Positions 1 to 6,850 of a DNA stretch of 19,423 nucleotides are shown in pieces. The notes under the pieces were generated by a model. It worked only from the letters and a program-made list of their open reading frames with translations. It searched no databases and was not told the origin of the DNA. Source of the stretch: Anaerolineae bacterium (GTDB lineage Bacteria; Chloroflexota; Anaerolineae; JAFGEY01). Each line of letters begins with the position of its first letter. Position 1 is the first letter of the stretch. A program made the translations under genes and the position numbers. Where the stretch lies: the NCBI GenBank assembly GCA_016929775.1, contig JAFGIE010000251.1, positions 1-19,423 on the forward strand, in the 5' to 3' direction.

Positions 1-54
1 AGCTGCGCCAAGCTGCAGCCGGGTAAGGGCGAACAGGCCCAGCGGTGCGACCAG

Positions 55-90
55 GCAGGTGGGGGCGAGTCTGCAACTCCCCCCACCTGC
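55..90. terminator. Hairpin, probable terminator of an upstream gene
   Basis: A perfect 11-bp inverted repeat is visible: GCAGGTGGGGG at 55-65 and its complement at 80-90, around a 14-nt loop. The following sequence (TCTGTT) is only weakly T-rich. It lies directly before the promoter at 95-123, so it most likely ends transcription from a unit left of the window. No gene can be supported in bases 1-54. Confidence 0.4.
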
Positions 91-94
91 TCTG

Positions 95-123
95 TTGCCG
101 AATGAGCGCGCGTGTGCTACAAT
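95..123 (+). promoter_or_regulatory. Sigma-70/SigA-type promoter for the beta-helix/dehydrogenase unit
   Basis: TTGCCG (95-100), a 17-nt spacer and TACAAT (118-123) are present, with an extended -10 TG at 115-116. Transcription would start near 130 and leave a leader of about 94 nt before the ATG at 224. No clear secondary structure was seen in that leader. Confidence 0.6.
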
Positions 124-223
124 GCGTACCGTACGCCACACCCGAAACGGATCTGTCCGCGTCGCGCGAGAGGCGTGCCCGGTGGAGTCTGATTCCCGCA
201 CGATGCGTTGAGTGAGGAGCCTC

Positions 224-1483
224 ATGGACCAAACCCACCCCACCCTGTCGCCGACGATCCAGGTCGGCATAGATGCCGGACAAGTGCGCGGCGCCGACAA
301 CCGCGCCATCCAGCTCGCGGTGGACGCGCTGCCCGCTACAGGAGGCACCGTAGAGGTCTTGCCCGGCACGTACACCTGCTATGACGCCGTCCACCTGCGC
401 AGTCACGTGCGCCTGGTGGGCCACGGGGACAAGACGCTCCTGATCAAGTGCGATGGCGCCCGCAGCGCTCTCAAGATCGACGCCGACTATGCCCAGCTCA
501 AGATCACGCCGCAGGATACCGCCGGCTTCCGCCCGGGGATGGGCCTCCTGATCGCCGACAACCAGACTGGCGGGTGGACGGGAACGGCGACCACCATTCT
601 CGACGTCTCGGAGGGCGTGATCCGGATCGCCGACTATTTGGCGATGGACTATGCCGCGCGCCGCGATGGCTGGATCACCAACGCCTGCTCGCTGGTGAGC
701 GCCATCGACGCCGAAGAGGTCCGGATCGAGGGTCTCACCCTCGACGGCAACAAGGCGACGAACTGGCAGATGAACGGGTGCCGGGGCGGCGCGATCTACC
801 TGCACAAGGCTCGACGCTGTCGCGTGGACGACTGCACGGTCCGCGACTACCACGGCGACGGGATCAGCCTCCAGACCACGCAGGACGTGATCGTGCAGGG
901 CTGTCGCGTTACCGGGTGCACCAACTGTGCGATGCATCCGGGCACCGGCTCAGCGCGCCTCGTGATCCGCGACTGCACCTTTAGCGACAACGACCAGGGC
1001 GGGTACTTTCTGTGCTGGCGTGTCCAAGAGAGCACCTTTGAGCGCCTCGTCTGCGAGCGGAACGGTCTGTACGGCATCTCGGTCGGGCACAAGGATACCG
1101 ACAACACGTTCAGCGACTGCACCATCCGCGACAACGGACGCTACGGCATCATTTTCCGCGACGAAGAGCTCTACAACGGCGGACACCGCAACATCTGGCG
1201 CGCGTGCCTGATCGCCGACAATGGCGACGGCGAGGCTGGATACGGCGTGCGGGTCCGTGGTCACACGCACGACAACGTCTTTGAGAGCTGCACCTTCCGC
1301 GACACTGCCGCGGGCGGAGTCGCACGCCAGCGGGTGGGACTGTGGCTCGAGCAGAACGCGCGCCGCTTTCGCACTGTGCGCTGCACGTGGACCGGAATGG
1401 GCGAAAACGTGATCGATGACTCGGGCCCGCTGGGCGATCATCAGTTGGATGCTCCGCAACGAATTAGTGCGCGGGACGCGTGA
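224..1483 (+). CDS. Right-handed parallel beta-helix (pectate lyase-like fold) protein
   Basis: This 419-aa protein opens with a pectate-lyase-3/glycosyl-hydrolase-28-like segment: GADNRAIQLAVDAL followed by GGTVEVLPGTY and a VRLVGHGDKT turn (about residues 23-75). From about residue 160 to 385 it shows short repeats of the PbH1 type, for example VRIEGLTLDGN, CRVDDCTVRD, VIVQGCRV and NTFSDCTIRDNG, which stack into a beta-solenoid. Such folds bind or cleave/epimerise polysaccharides. No signal peptide is visible, so a cytoplasmic role or a non-classical location is likely. ATG 224 is preferred over GTG 212 because GAGGAG (214-219) sits 4 nt upstream. It is followed after 16 nt by a sugar/polyol-type dehydrogenase, which suggests a carbohydrate-modifying operon. 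The catalytic activity cannot be assigned. Confidence 0.8.
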   Translation: MDQTHPTLSPTIQVGIDAGQVRGADNRAIQLAVDALPATGGTVEVLPGTYTCYDAVHLRSHVRLVGHGDKTLLIKCDGARSALKIDADYAQLKITPQDTAGFRPGMGLLIADNQTGGWTGTATTILDVSEGVIRIADYLAMDYAARRDGWITNACSLVSAIDAEEVRIEGLTLDGNKATNWQMNGCRGGAIYLHKARRCRVDDCTVRDYHGDGISLQTTQDVIVQGCRVTGCTNCAMHPGTGSARLVIRDCTFSDNDQGGYFLCWRVQESTFERLVCERNGLYGISVGHKDTDNTFSDCTIRDNGRYGIIFRDEELYNGGHRNIWRACLIADNGDGEAGYGVRVRGHTHDNVFESCTFRDTAAGGVARQRVGLWLEQNARRFRTVRCTWTGMGENVIDDSGPLGDHQLDAPQRISARDA

Positions 1484-1499
1484 GAGTGAGGAGTTCGGA

Positions 1500-2519
1500 A
1501 TGAAGGCTGCATACTATGCCGGGAACAAGACGATCGTGGTTGGCGAGTCCCCCGTGCAGGCGCCTGGTCCAGGTGAGGTGAGGCTGAACGTCGCCTACTG
1601 CGGGATCTGCGGCACCGACTTGCATATCTTCCAGGGACACATGGACCAACGGGTGTCCATCCCCCAGGTCGTAGGGCACGAGATGTCTGGGACCGTCGCC
1701 GAGGTCGGTCTTGGCGTCACCGACTGGCGCGTAGGGGACACGGTCGTCGTGCGCCCCCTGGCGCCCTGCGGCAACTGCCCGGCGTGCCGCGCGGGACACG
1801 CCCACATCTGCTACAACCTCAAGTTCCTGGGGGTCGATACCCCGGGCGCATTCCAGGGCTCCTGGACCGTCCCCGCATACACCCTACACCGGCTGCCCGA
1901 GGGGCTGCCGCTCGACCGAGCTGCCCTGATCGAGCCACTCGCCGTCGCCTGCCACGACGTCCGGCGGGCAGAGCTGCAGCCGGGCGACCATGCGGTCGTG
2001 ATCGGCGGCGGGCCGATCGGCATGCTGATCTCCCTGGTCGCCCAACATCGGGGCGCGGAGGTCCTCGTCTCAGAGATCAACCCCTACCGGCTCGCGCTGG
2101 CGCAAGAGCTCGGCGTCCAAGCCGTCGATCCGCGCACCACGGACCTCCACAACACCGTTGAGGATTGGACCGGCGGAGCTGGCGCCGACGTGGTATTCGA
2201 GGTATCGGGCTCATCGGCTGGCGCAGAAGCCATGACCGGTCTCGTGCGGGCTCGCGGCAGAATCGTGGTCGTCGCCATCTTTGCCTTCAAGCCGCAGGTG
2301 GATCTGCACCGCTTCTTCTGGCGCGAACTCGAGCTCCGCGGCGCTCGCGTCTACGAACCACAGGACTTTGAGCAAGCCATTGCCCTCGCCGCAGCCGACG
2401 CCCTGCCGTTGGAGCGCCTGATCAGTGCTCGACGCCCACTCGACGGGCTCCAGTCCGCGTTCGAGGAGATCCAAGCCAGCACCAACCTGATGAAGGTTCT
2501 GATCGACGCACAACACTAG
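1500..2519 (+). CDS. Zinc-dependent medium-chain alcohol/polyol dehydrogenase
   Basis: The protein has 339 aa, normal for the MDR family (threonine dehydrogenase/sorbitol dehydrogenase branch). Catalytic-zinc residues are Cys37 (in CGICGTD), His60-Glu61 (GHE) and Glu145 (ALIEPLAVA). The structural-zinc cysteines are 90, 93, 96 and 104. A Rossmann motif GGGPIG at 169-174 binds NAD(P). The family oxidises secondary alcohols of polyols, sugars or threonine; the substrate is not evident here. The start at ATG 1500 is supported by GAGGAG at 1488-1493 with a 6-nt spacer; the frame is open further upstream, inside the previous gene. It is probably co-transcribed with the beta-helix gene. Confidence 0.88.
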   Translation: MKAAYYAGNKTIVVGESPVQAPGPGEVRLNVAYCGICGTDLHIFQGHMDQRVSIPQVVGHEMSGTVAEVGLGVTDWRVGDTVVVRPLAPCGNCPACRAGHAHICYNLKFLGVDTPGAFQGSWTVPAYTLHRLPEGLPLDRAALIEPLAVACHDVRRAELQPGDHAVVIGGGPIGMLISLVAQHRGAEVLVSEINPYRLALAQELGVQAVDPRTTDLHNTVEDWTGGAGADVVFEVSGSSAGAEAMTGLVRARGRIVVVAIFAFKPQVDLHRFFWRELELRGARVYEPQDFEQAIALAAADALPLERLISARRPLDGLQSAFEEIQASTNLMKVLIDAQH

Positions 2520-2539
2520 GTACAGGGACGGGTTTTCGG

Positions 2540-2567
2540 TTGCGTTTCCCCCGGTTTGTGCTATACT
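2540..2567 (+). promoter_or_regulatory. Promoter of efp
   Basis: TTGCGT (2540-2545), a 16-nt spacer and TATACT (2562-2567) are present, with an extended -10 TG at 2559-2560. It sits 40 nt before the efp start, so efp can be expressed independently of the dehydrogenase upstream. Confidence 0.55.
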
Positions 2568-2606
2568 TGTGGGTCGCAACCGCGCAATGTTACAGGAGTG
2601 TAGTCC

Positions 2607-3164
2607 ATGATCGATGTCCATCAGCTTCGCAAAGGCACGACCTTCACCCTTGATGGTGAGCTCTACAAGGTAATCGAGTTTCAGCACCACAAGCCGGGGC
2701 GCGGCAAAGCCGTGATCCGCACCAAGATCCGCAATCTACGCACCGGTACGACGATCGACAAGAACTTTATCTCGGGCGACCGCGTCGAGGACGTGCGCAT
2801 CGACCGCATCGCCGCGCAGTATCTCTACCACGACGGCGACTTTTACTACTTTATGAACGAGGAGACGTTCGAACAGATCCTGCTCTCGGGGACCGTGCTG
2901 GGGGACAGCGTCCTCTACCTCGTCGACAACATGAGCCTCAACATCTCTTCGTTCGACGGCGAGGCGATCGACGTCGACCTGCCTGTCAACGTCGACCTCG
3001 AGGTCGTCGATGCGCCGATGGCGCTCGCCGGTGATACGGCGACCGGCGCGACCAAGCAGGTTACGCTCGAGTCGGGCCTCAAGGTAAGCGTCCCCCTCTT
3101 TGTACAGGAGGGCGATACGATCCGCGTGGATACCCGGACGGGCGAATACGTGACCCGCGTCTAG
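2607..3164 (+). CDS. efp: Elongation factor P
   Basis: A 185-aa EF-P of normal length. It binds ribosomes stalled on polyproline stretches, between the P and E sites, and helps peptide bond formation. Three domains fit the family: a KOW-like N-domain (about 1-64), a middle OB domain (about 65-128) and a C-terminal OB domain (about 129-185) ending in the family signature GDTIRVDTRTGEY. The tip of the first domain reads KPGRGKA, so the residue equivalent to modified Lys34 of E. coli is Arg32. SD AGGAG at 2594-2598 lies 8 nt before the ATG. Polyproline and Pro-Thr rich proteins encoded in this window (the TadE-type protein, CpaB, the 61-aa peptide) are plausible clients. The stop TAG (3162-3164) overlaps the convergent HAD stop. 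Confidence 0.97.
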   Translation: MIDVHQLRKGTTFTLDGELYKVIEFQHHKPGRGKAVIRTKIRNLRTGTTIDKNFISGDRVEDVRIDRIAAQYLYHDGDFYYFMNEETFEQILLSGTVLGDSVLYLVDNMSLNISSFDGEAIDVDLPVNVDLEVVDAPMALAGDTATGATKQVTLESGLKVSVPLFVQEGDTIRVDTRTGEYVTRV

Positions 3165-3868
3165 TCCTGCGCAGGCGACGCCGTGGCGGCGTCGCCTGCG
3201 TCTCGTCTCCTCAAGCGCTTGTCCCGAGCGCCTTCCACCGCGCGCACGACACGTGCGACATCAGCTGCCCGATCCACCACATAGTCGACGCCTTCCCGGT
3301 CCGCGTCGACGGGTGGGTCCACCAGGACGGTCACCATCCCGAGCGACTTGGCTGGTCGCAGGTTTCGCGCCGTGTCCTCGATCATCACGCACGCCTCACC
3401 ACGCACCCCCAGGTCGGACAAGAGCCGCCGGTACGCGCCCGGGCTGGGCTTGCTGTCGTGTCCAGCATAGAACACGTCATACACCGCGTCAAAGTGCTGC
3501 GCCACGCCGACCGCCGCCAGCACTGCGTGCGCGTGCGCCGAGGTCGCGTTGGTAAAGACCACCTTGCGCTGGGGCAAGCTGCGGAGCGCTGCGTCGAGCG
3601 CAGCGTCCGGGCGCACGTACGCTGTCACCGGCAGGTCGTGCACATAGTCCATATAGTCCAGCACGTCGACCCCGTGCAGCAGCTGCAGCCCGCGCGATGT
3701 CGTGCCATAAGAGTCCCAGTACCGTTGCCGCAGCAGCGGCACGACCTCCGGGTCCATACCCATTCGCTCGATCATATAGGCGCTGATCCGAGCGCTGATC
3801 GCCTGCATCAGCCCCGACTGACGGGGATAAAGCGTCTCGTCCAGGTCAAAGATCAGGTATTCGAGCAC
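3161..3868 (-). CDS. HAD-superfamily hydrolase (pyrimidine 5'-nucleotidase/phosphoglycolate phosphatase-like)
   Basis: With a GTG start at 3868 the protein has 235 aa. All four HAD motifs are present: I, DLDETLYP with Asp8 nucleophile and Asp10; II, VVFTNAT (Thr106); III, Lys140 in SKPSPGAYR; IV, IEDTARNL (Glu164/Asp165). The DLDETLYP form and the all-helical cap fit the pyrimidine 5'-nucleotidase-like subgroup, which dephosphorylates small phosphometabolites. The GTG is chosen because GGAGG lies 10 nt upstream. An ATG at 3904 (247 aa) would overlap the upstream gene by 20 bp and cannot be excluded. The C-terminal residues (RRRDAGDAATASPAQD) are low complexity and coincide with the hairpin. 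Probably in an operon with the MBL-fold gene. Confidence 0.85.
   Translation of the reverse strand: MLEYLIFDLDETLYPRQSGLMQAISARISAYMIERMGMDPEVVPLLRQRYWDSYGTTSRGLQLLHGVDVLDYMDYVHDLPVTAYVRPDAALDAALRSLPQRKVVFTNATSAHAHAVLAAVGVAQHFDAVYDVFYAGHDSKPSPGAYRRLLSDLGVRGEACVMIEDTARNLRPAKSLGMVTVLVDPPVDADREGVDYVVDRAADVARVVRAVEGARDKRLRRRDAGDAATASPAQD
3171..3199. terminator. 13-bp perfect hairpin between convergent efp and HAD genes
   Basis: GCAGGCGACGCCG (3171-3183) pairs perfectly with 3187-3199 across a TGG loop. It lies 7 bp past the efp stop and inside the last codons of the HAD gene. There is no T-run on either side, so it may act as a two-way RNA 3'-end stabiliser or a weak terminator rather than a classic intrinsic terminator. 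Confidence 0.5.
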
Positions 3869-3884
3869 CGTCCACCGTCCTCCA

Positions 3885-4676
3885 CTACGCGCCCGCCCTC
3901 CCATAGAGCGGCATCCATCGCCCGCGCTGCGGCGCGATCACCTCTACCTCCGGCAGGCGATCCCGCATCCAGCGCACGAATGGACCGACGTCCACCGCTG
4001 TGCTCAGCGGGGGGTAGAAATCGTCGTGGTGGTGCACGACAAGCCGCCGCGCGCCAAGCCACTCGGCTGCCTGGGCCACGCGCTCATAGATCCGCCGGTG
4101 TCCCTGCAAGGGCAGCAGCGCCACGTCAGGCTGTAGGCCCGTCAGGTCGGATCGGTACCACCCGGCGCTCCCAAAGTGTACGACGCTTCCCTCTGGAGCA
4201 GACAACCGGTACCCCAGCACGTCGCCGCACGGGTAGGCTGCCAACTCGCGTATACAGCGCACCAACCGTCCCCGGATGCGACGCACTGCCGCCCAGATCG
4301 TCGCGAGATCAAAGCGCACGTGGCGCGCAGGCACTGCCAACACCGTCACCGCGCCGAGCTGAGCCACTCGCCCGCCCGCCAGAGGGTGCAGCTGCCGTGC
4401 GGGCGCCCCCAGGTCGTGCAGCAGCTCGCACACGCTCGTCGAGGCATATACCGGCGCGCCGGTCCGCAGCGCGATCGTCGGCACATCGCGTGCGTGGTCG
4501 ATGTGCCCGTGCGTGACCAGAACCGCGTCGATGCCCCACCGCTCGCCCGCCAGCTCGTGCAGCAAGGGCGACCGAGCCCCCTCTACGAGAAAGGGATCGA
4601 CGAGCACACGGGCTGAGGCCCACTGCAGATCAAAGCCGGCTGCGCCCAACCAGCGCGCGCGGGCGGGCGTCACCAC
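3885..4676 (-). CDS. Metallo-beta-lactamase-fold hydrolase, UlaG-like
   Basis: A 263-aa protein with the MBL signature HGHIDH (His56, His58, Asp60, His61), further candidate ligands His119 (VPARH) and His216 (VVHHHDDF), and the GYRL / VVHFG strand order of UlaG/YtnP-like proteins. Where the family normally has an Asp bridging the two metals (GDTG), this protein has GSAG (Ser170), so it may bind one metal or use it differently. The substrate is unknown; family members hydrolyse lactones, phosphodiesters or nucleotides. The start is a GTG pair at 4676/4673, with AGAGGAA about 10 nt upstream. It is followed 16 nt later by the HAD gene and has its own promoter at 4826-4854. Confidence 0.8.
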   Translation of the reverse strand: MVTPARARWLGAAGFDLQWASARVLVDPFLVEGARSPLLHELAGERWGIDAVLVTHGHIDHARDVPTIALRTGAPVYASTSVCELLHDLGAPARQLHPLAGGRVAQLGAVTVLAVPARHVRFDLATIWAAVRRIRGRLVRCIRELAAYPCGDVLGYRLSAPEGSVVHFGSAGWYRSDLTGLQPDVALLPLQGHRRIYERVAQAAEWLGARRLVVHHHDDFYPPLSTAVDVGPFVRWMRDRLPEVEVIAPQRGRWMPLYGRAGA

Positions 4677-4825
4677 CGCCCGACGTTCCTCTCACCACAC
4701 ATGCCCTCACTCCGACAGCGAACGCTCGCGATCGTGTCCCCAGTATGCCGCTGCCTGCACACGACAAGCACGGGTCTCGTGCCCCTCGACATGCCTCAGC
4801 CCAACCTGTCACAGGCTAGGACACG

Positions 4826-4854
4826 ATTATACACTACCCCGCAACGAGCGCCAA
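4826..4854 (-). promoter_or_regulatory. Promoter of the MBL-fold/HAD unit
   Basis: Read on the minus strand: TTGGCG (4854-4849), a 17-nt spacer and a perfect TATAAT (4831-4826). The start would be near 4820, leaving a leader of about 144 nt. Confidence 0.5.
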
Positions 4855-4877
4855 TACCAAGCCCTCTGCGCCAGTGA

Positions 4878-4906
4878 TTGACCCACCACCGGAGTTCGGG
4901 TATAAT
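4878..4906 (+). promoter_or_regulatory. Near-consensus SigA promoter of the sortase unit
   Basis: TTGACC (4878-4883), exactly 17 nt, then a perfect TATAAT (4901-4906). This is the best-matching promoter in the window. Transcription would start near 4913. Confidence 0.75.
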
Positions 4907-4912
4907 GGCGCC

Positions 4913-5048
4913 AGACACGAGATGGCGCTGCACGGCAACCCGGCGCCCTCCACAGGGTCCGGCACAGGGATTCCTTCGAAGGCGCGCGCTCCCCCTCCCG
5001 GCGGAGCACCGTGCGTTTCCAGCACGTGCGTGAGGACACTGTTTTGAT
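4913..5048 (+). promoter_or_regulatory. Structured 5' leader of the sortase mRNA
   Basis: The leader of about 136 nt can fold into several hairpins. GGCGC (4924-4928) pairs with GCGCC (4943-4947) around a loop holding CGGCAACC. CCTTCGAAGG lies at 4973-4982. GCTCC (4988-4992) pairs with GGAGC (5003-5007). GCACCGTGC (5006-5014) pairs with GCACGTGC (5022-5029), with one bulged C. The last two overlap by two bases, so they could be alternatives. The SD GAGGA (5032-5036) follows 3 nt after the last stem. It matches no riboswitch class I can name, although CGGCAACC also occurs in SAM-I aptamers; the rest of that core is absent. Confidence 0.35.
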
Positions 5049-5936
5049 ATGCGCGACCGACGCTATGTTCAAGATCTCACGATCGAAGAACTCGAGCACG
5101 AGCTCCTGATCCGCAAGCGGGAAGACCGCCTGACCCGCCTGCGCCGTCTTGGCGTCCCTGGCGCCGTCCCGCCGTCGGACGCTCAGCTCGAGACGCTGAC
5201 CTACGTCGAGGACGAGGACAGCCCGGACGCACCCCGGCAGCGGGTCTCCCCACGCTCCCCGGCGCCCAAGTCATCCTTTCAGGTCTGGCGCGAGCGGATC
5301 TTGCTCGCCATCGAGATCGGGGCGCTGATTGGGCTGGTGATCGTGATCGTCAGCTTTGTGACCAGCGTCCGTCGCCTGAACCAGGACTGGAAGGAGGAGC
5401 ACGTCGCGCAGCCGCTCCCAACGCCGACCGCCACGGCTCTGATCCGCGCCGCCATCCTCCCGGGCGGGCATCGACCGCCCGCTATCTCGGGCGGCGAGGC
5501 AGAACCGCTTGCGCAGATGGCCCACATCGCCGTCGCGACGCCGGGTCCCCACTCGCCGACCAGGCTGATCATCCCGGCGATCAACGTCGACGTCCCGGTG
5601 GTCGAGGGCGTGGACTGGGAGCAACTCAAGAAAGGCGCCGGGCACCTGATCGGCTCGGCAAACCCGGGCGAACGCGGCAACTGCTTCATCGCCGGACACA
5701 ATGACGTCTATGGCGAGATCTTTCGGGACTTGGAGGAACTCAAGGTGGGAGACGAGATCCTCGTCCACGCGGGCGCGCGCGCTTACCGCTACACCGTGAG
5801 CGCGGCGCGCATCGTCGAGCCGGACGACGTGAGCGTGATGGAACCGACGAGCACCCCGATCCTGACACTGCTGACCTGCTATCCCTACATGATCGACTCG
5901 CATCGCCTAGTCGTGATCGCCGAACTGGACATGTAG
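5049..5936 (+). CDS. Class D-like sortase (transpeptidase)
   Basis: A 295-aa membrane-anchored sortase. The N-terminal 80 residues are cytoplasmic and charged. A transmembrane helix spans about 84-105, then a Pro-Thr linker (PLPTPTATA), then the catalytic barrel from about 170. Catalytic residues are His217 (IAGHNDVYG), Cys277 (LLTCYPY) and Arg286 (SHRLVVIAEL), the sortase triad in its usual order. Sortases cut LPXTG-like sorting signals and join proteins to the cell wall or to pilin subunits. No protein in this window has a C-terminal sorting signal, so the substrates are elsewhere. The start at ATG 5049 has GAGGA 12 nt upstream, a long spacing. The 61-aa gene follows 24 nt after the stop. 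Confidence 0.9.
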   Translation: MRDRRYVQDLTIEELEHELLIRKREDRLTRLRRLGVPGAVPPSDAQLETLTYVEDEDSPDAPRQRVSPRSPAPKSSFQVWRERILLAIEIGALIGLVIVIVSFVTSVRRLNQDWKEEHVAQPLPTPTATALIRAAILPGGHRPPAISGGEAEPLAQMAHIAVATPGPHSPTRLIIPAINVDVPVVEGVDWEQLKKGAGHLIGSANPGERGNCFIAGHNDVYGEIFRDLEELKVGDEILVHAGARAYRYTVSAARIVEPDDVSVMEPTSTPILTLLTCYPYMIDSHRLVVIAELDM

Positions 5937-5960
5937 GCGATGCCCAAGGAGCCCGCGCCA

Positions 5961-6146
5961 ATGCCCGATCGCCCGACCCCGCCGCAAACGCCTGAGGGCA
6001 AGATCATCTTGCGCATCGAGCCGCCCCCGGAGGGCGAGCCCGAACTGGACGAGTACGGCTATGTGATCGCTGACCTCAAGCGCGTGGCGGCGGTCGCGGC
6101 GGCAATGTTCGCCCTCCTGATCGGGCTCTCGTTTCTCTTTCGCTAG
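5961..6146 (+). CDS. Small tail-anchored membrane protein, function unknown
   Basis: ATG 5961 gives 61 aa: a Pro/Glu-rich soluble part (PTPPQTPEGK, IEPPPEGEPELDEYGYV) and a C-terminal helix of about 18 hydrophobic residues (VAAVAAAMFALLIGLSFLF) ending in Arg. ATG 5940, three bases after the sortase stop, would give 68 aa. I prefer 5961 because AAGGAG (5946-5951) sits 9 nt before it, while 5940 has no SD. It is probably cotranscribed with the sortase and could be a membrane partner. I do not recognise a family. Confidence 0.65.
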   Translation: MPDRPTPPQTPEGKIILRIEPPPEGEPELDEYGYVIADLKRVAAVAAAMFALLIGLSFLFR

Positions 6147-6175
6147 CGCCCACTCCTGAGCCCGCCCCGATCGAC

Positions 6176-6204
6176 AAGGCCCCGGGATGACCTCCCGGGG
6201 CCTT
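6176..6204. terminator. Bidirectional terminator between the sortase unit and hpf
   Basis: A perfect 11-bp stem: AAGGCCCCGGG (6176-6186) with CCCGGGGCCTT (6194-6204), loop of 7 nt. A short T-run (6203-6205) closes the plus-strand side, and the A/T pairs give TT on the minus strand too. It lies between convergent genes (stops at 6146 and 6229). Confidence 0.75.
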
Positions 6205-6228
6205 TGCCGTAGCTCGCGCTGCGACCGT

Positions 6229-6768
6229 CTATCCGACTTCGGGTTGCAACAACCCATAGTTGCCGTCGCGCCGAGTGTAGACCACGTTGATCTGTCCGTC
6301 CTCGACATTATAGAACACAAAGAACGTGTGCCCCAACAGCTCCATCTGCTCGATCGCTTCCTCGGGATCCATCGGCGTCACGGCGAAGCGCTTTGTCCGC
6401 ACGATGTGTGCGGCTTCGACCTCTTCTTCCGGGACGACCTGCTCAGGCTCGGCGGGCGCGCCGCGGTACCGGTTGCGCCGCTTGCTCTTGTACCGATCGA
6501 TCTGCCGCTTGATCTTGTCCATGACCATATCTACGGAAGTAAACATGTCCGCAGACCGCTCTTCTGACCGCAGCAGCACGCCTTTGCTGCGGATAGTCAG
6601 CTGCGCCACCTGCCGGTCTTCGGCGCTGCGGGTCTGCTCGGTCGACAGCTCCATCCGAGCCTCCGTGATGGTCGGCAAGAAGCGGTCGAGCTTGTCCACC
6701 TTACCCTCTACGTACTCACGGAGCCGGTCCGTGACCTGCACATTCCTTCCCTGAACGATGATCTGCAT
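6229..6768 (-). CDS. hpf: Ribosome hibernation promoting factor, long form
   Basis: A 179-aa long-form HPF/RaiA protein. The N-terminal S30AE domain (about 1-100: MQIIVQGRNVQVTDRL, ... RKSKR-type basic end) binds the 30S decoding channel. A Glu/Pro linker (about 103-118) leads to the C-terminal dimerisation domain (about 121-179: IVRTKRFAVTPMDPEEAIEQ, LGHTFFVFYNVEDG, VVYTRRDGNYGLL), which pairs ribosomes into 100S dimers in stationary phase or stress. ATG 6768 is chosen over GTG 6777 because GGGAG lies 8 nt upstream of the ATG and would abut the GTG. It lies 82 bp behind comF with no convincing promoter between, so the two are probably cotranscribed. Confidence 0.95.
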   Translation of the reverse strand: MQIIVQGRNVQVTDRLREYVEGKVDKLDRFLPTITEARMELSTEQTRSAEDRQVAQLTIRSKGVLLRSEERSADMFTSVDMVMDKIKRQIDRYKSKRRNRYRGAPAEPEQVVPEEEVEAAHIVRTKRFAVTPMDPEEAIEQMELLGHTFFVFYNVEDGQINVVYTRRDGNYGLLQPEVG

Positions 6769-6850
6769 GTCCCTCACTCCCTTCTACTCTCCGGTGCGGT
6801 ACCTCCGCGCCTACGGAATCCGCCAAGCTCGGCTCCTGCCTGAGCCGTGG

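Larger units (their letters stand above)
4677..5048. other. Divergent intergenic region, MBL-fold gene and sortase
   Basis: No gene is supported in these 372 bases. They hold back-to-back promoters: leftward -10 at 4826-4831 and rightward -35 at 4878-4883, with only 23 bp between the two -35 boxes. Each is followed by a leader of about 135-145 nt. The rightward leader is structured and listed separately. In the leftward leader only a short GCACG/CGTGC hairpin was noticed. Confidence 0.6.

Noticed and set aside
3458..4516. 352-codon open frame on the plus strand
   Set aside because: It is antisense to the HAD and MBL-fold genes, which carry intact catalytic motifs; composition is low complexity.
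4924..4947. CGGCAACC loop as part of a SAM-I riboswitch
   Set aside because: The other conserved S-box parts (GAGGGA kink-turn region, pseudoknot partner and GGTGCTAAWTCC-like strand) were not found, and a sortase is not a usual target.
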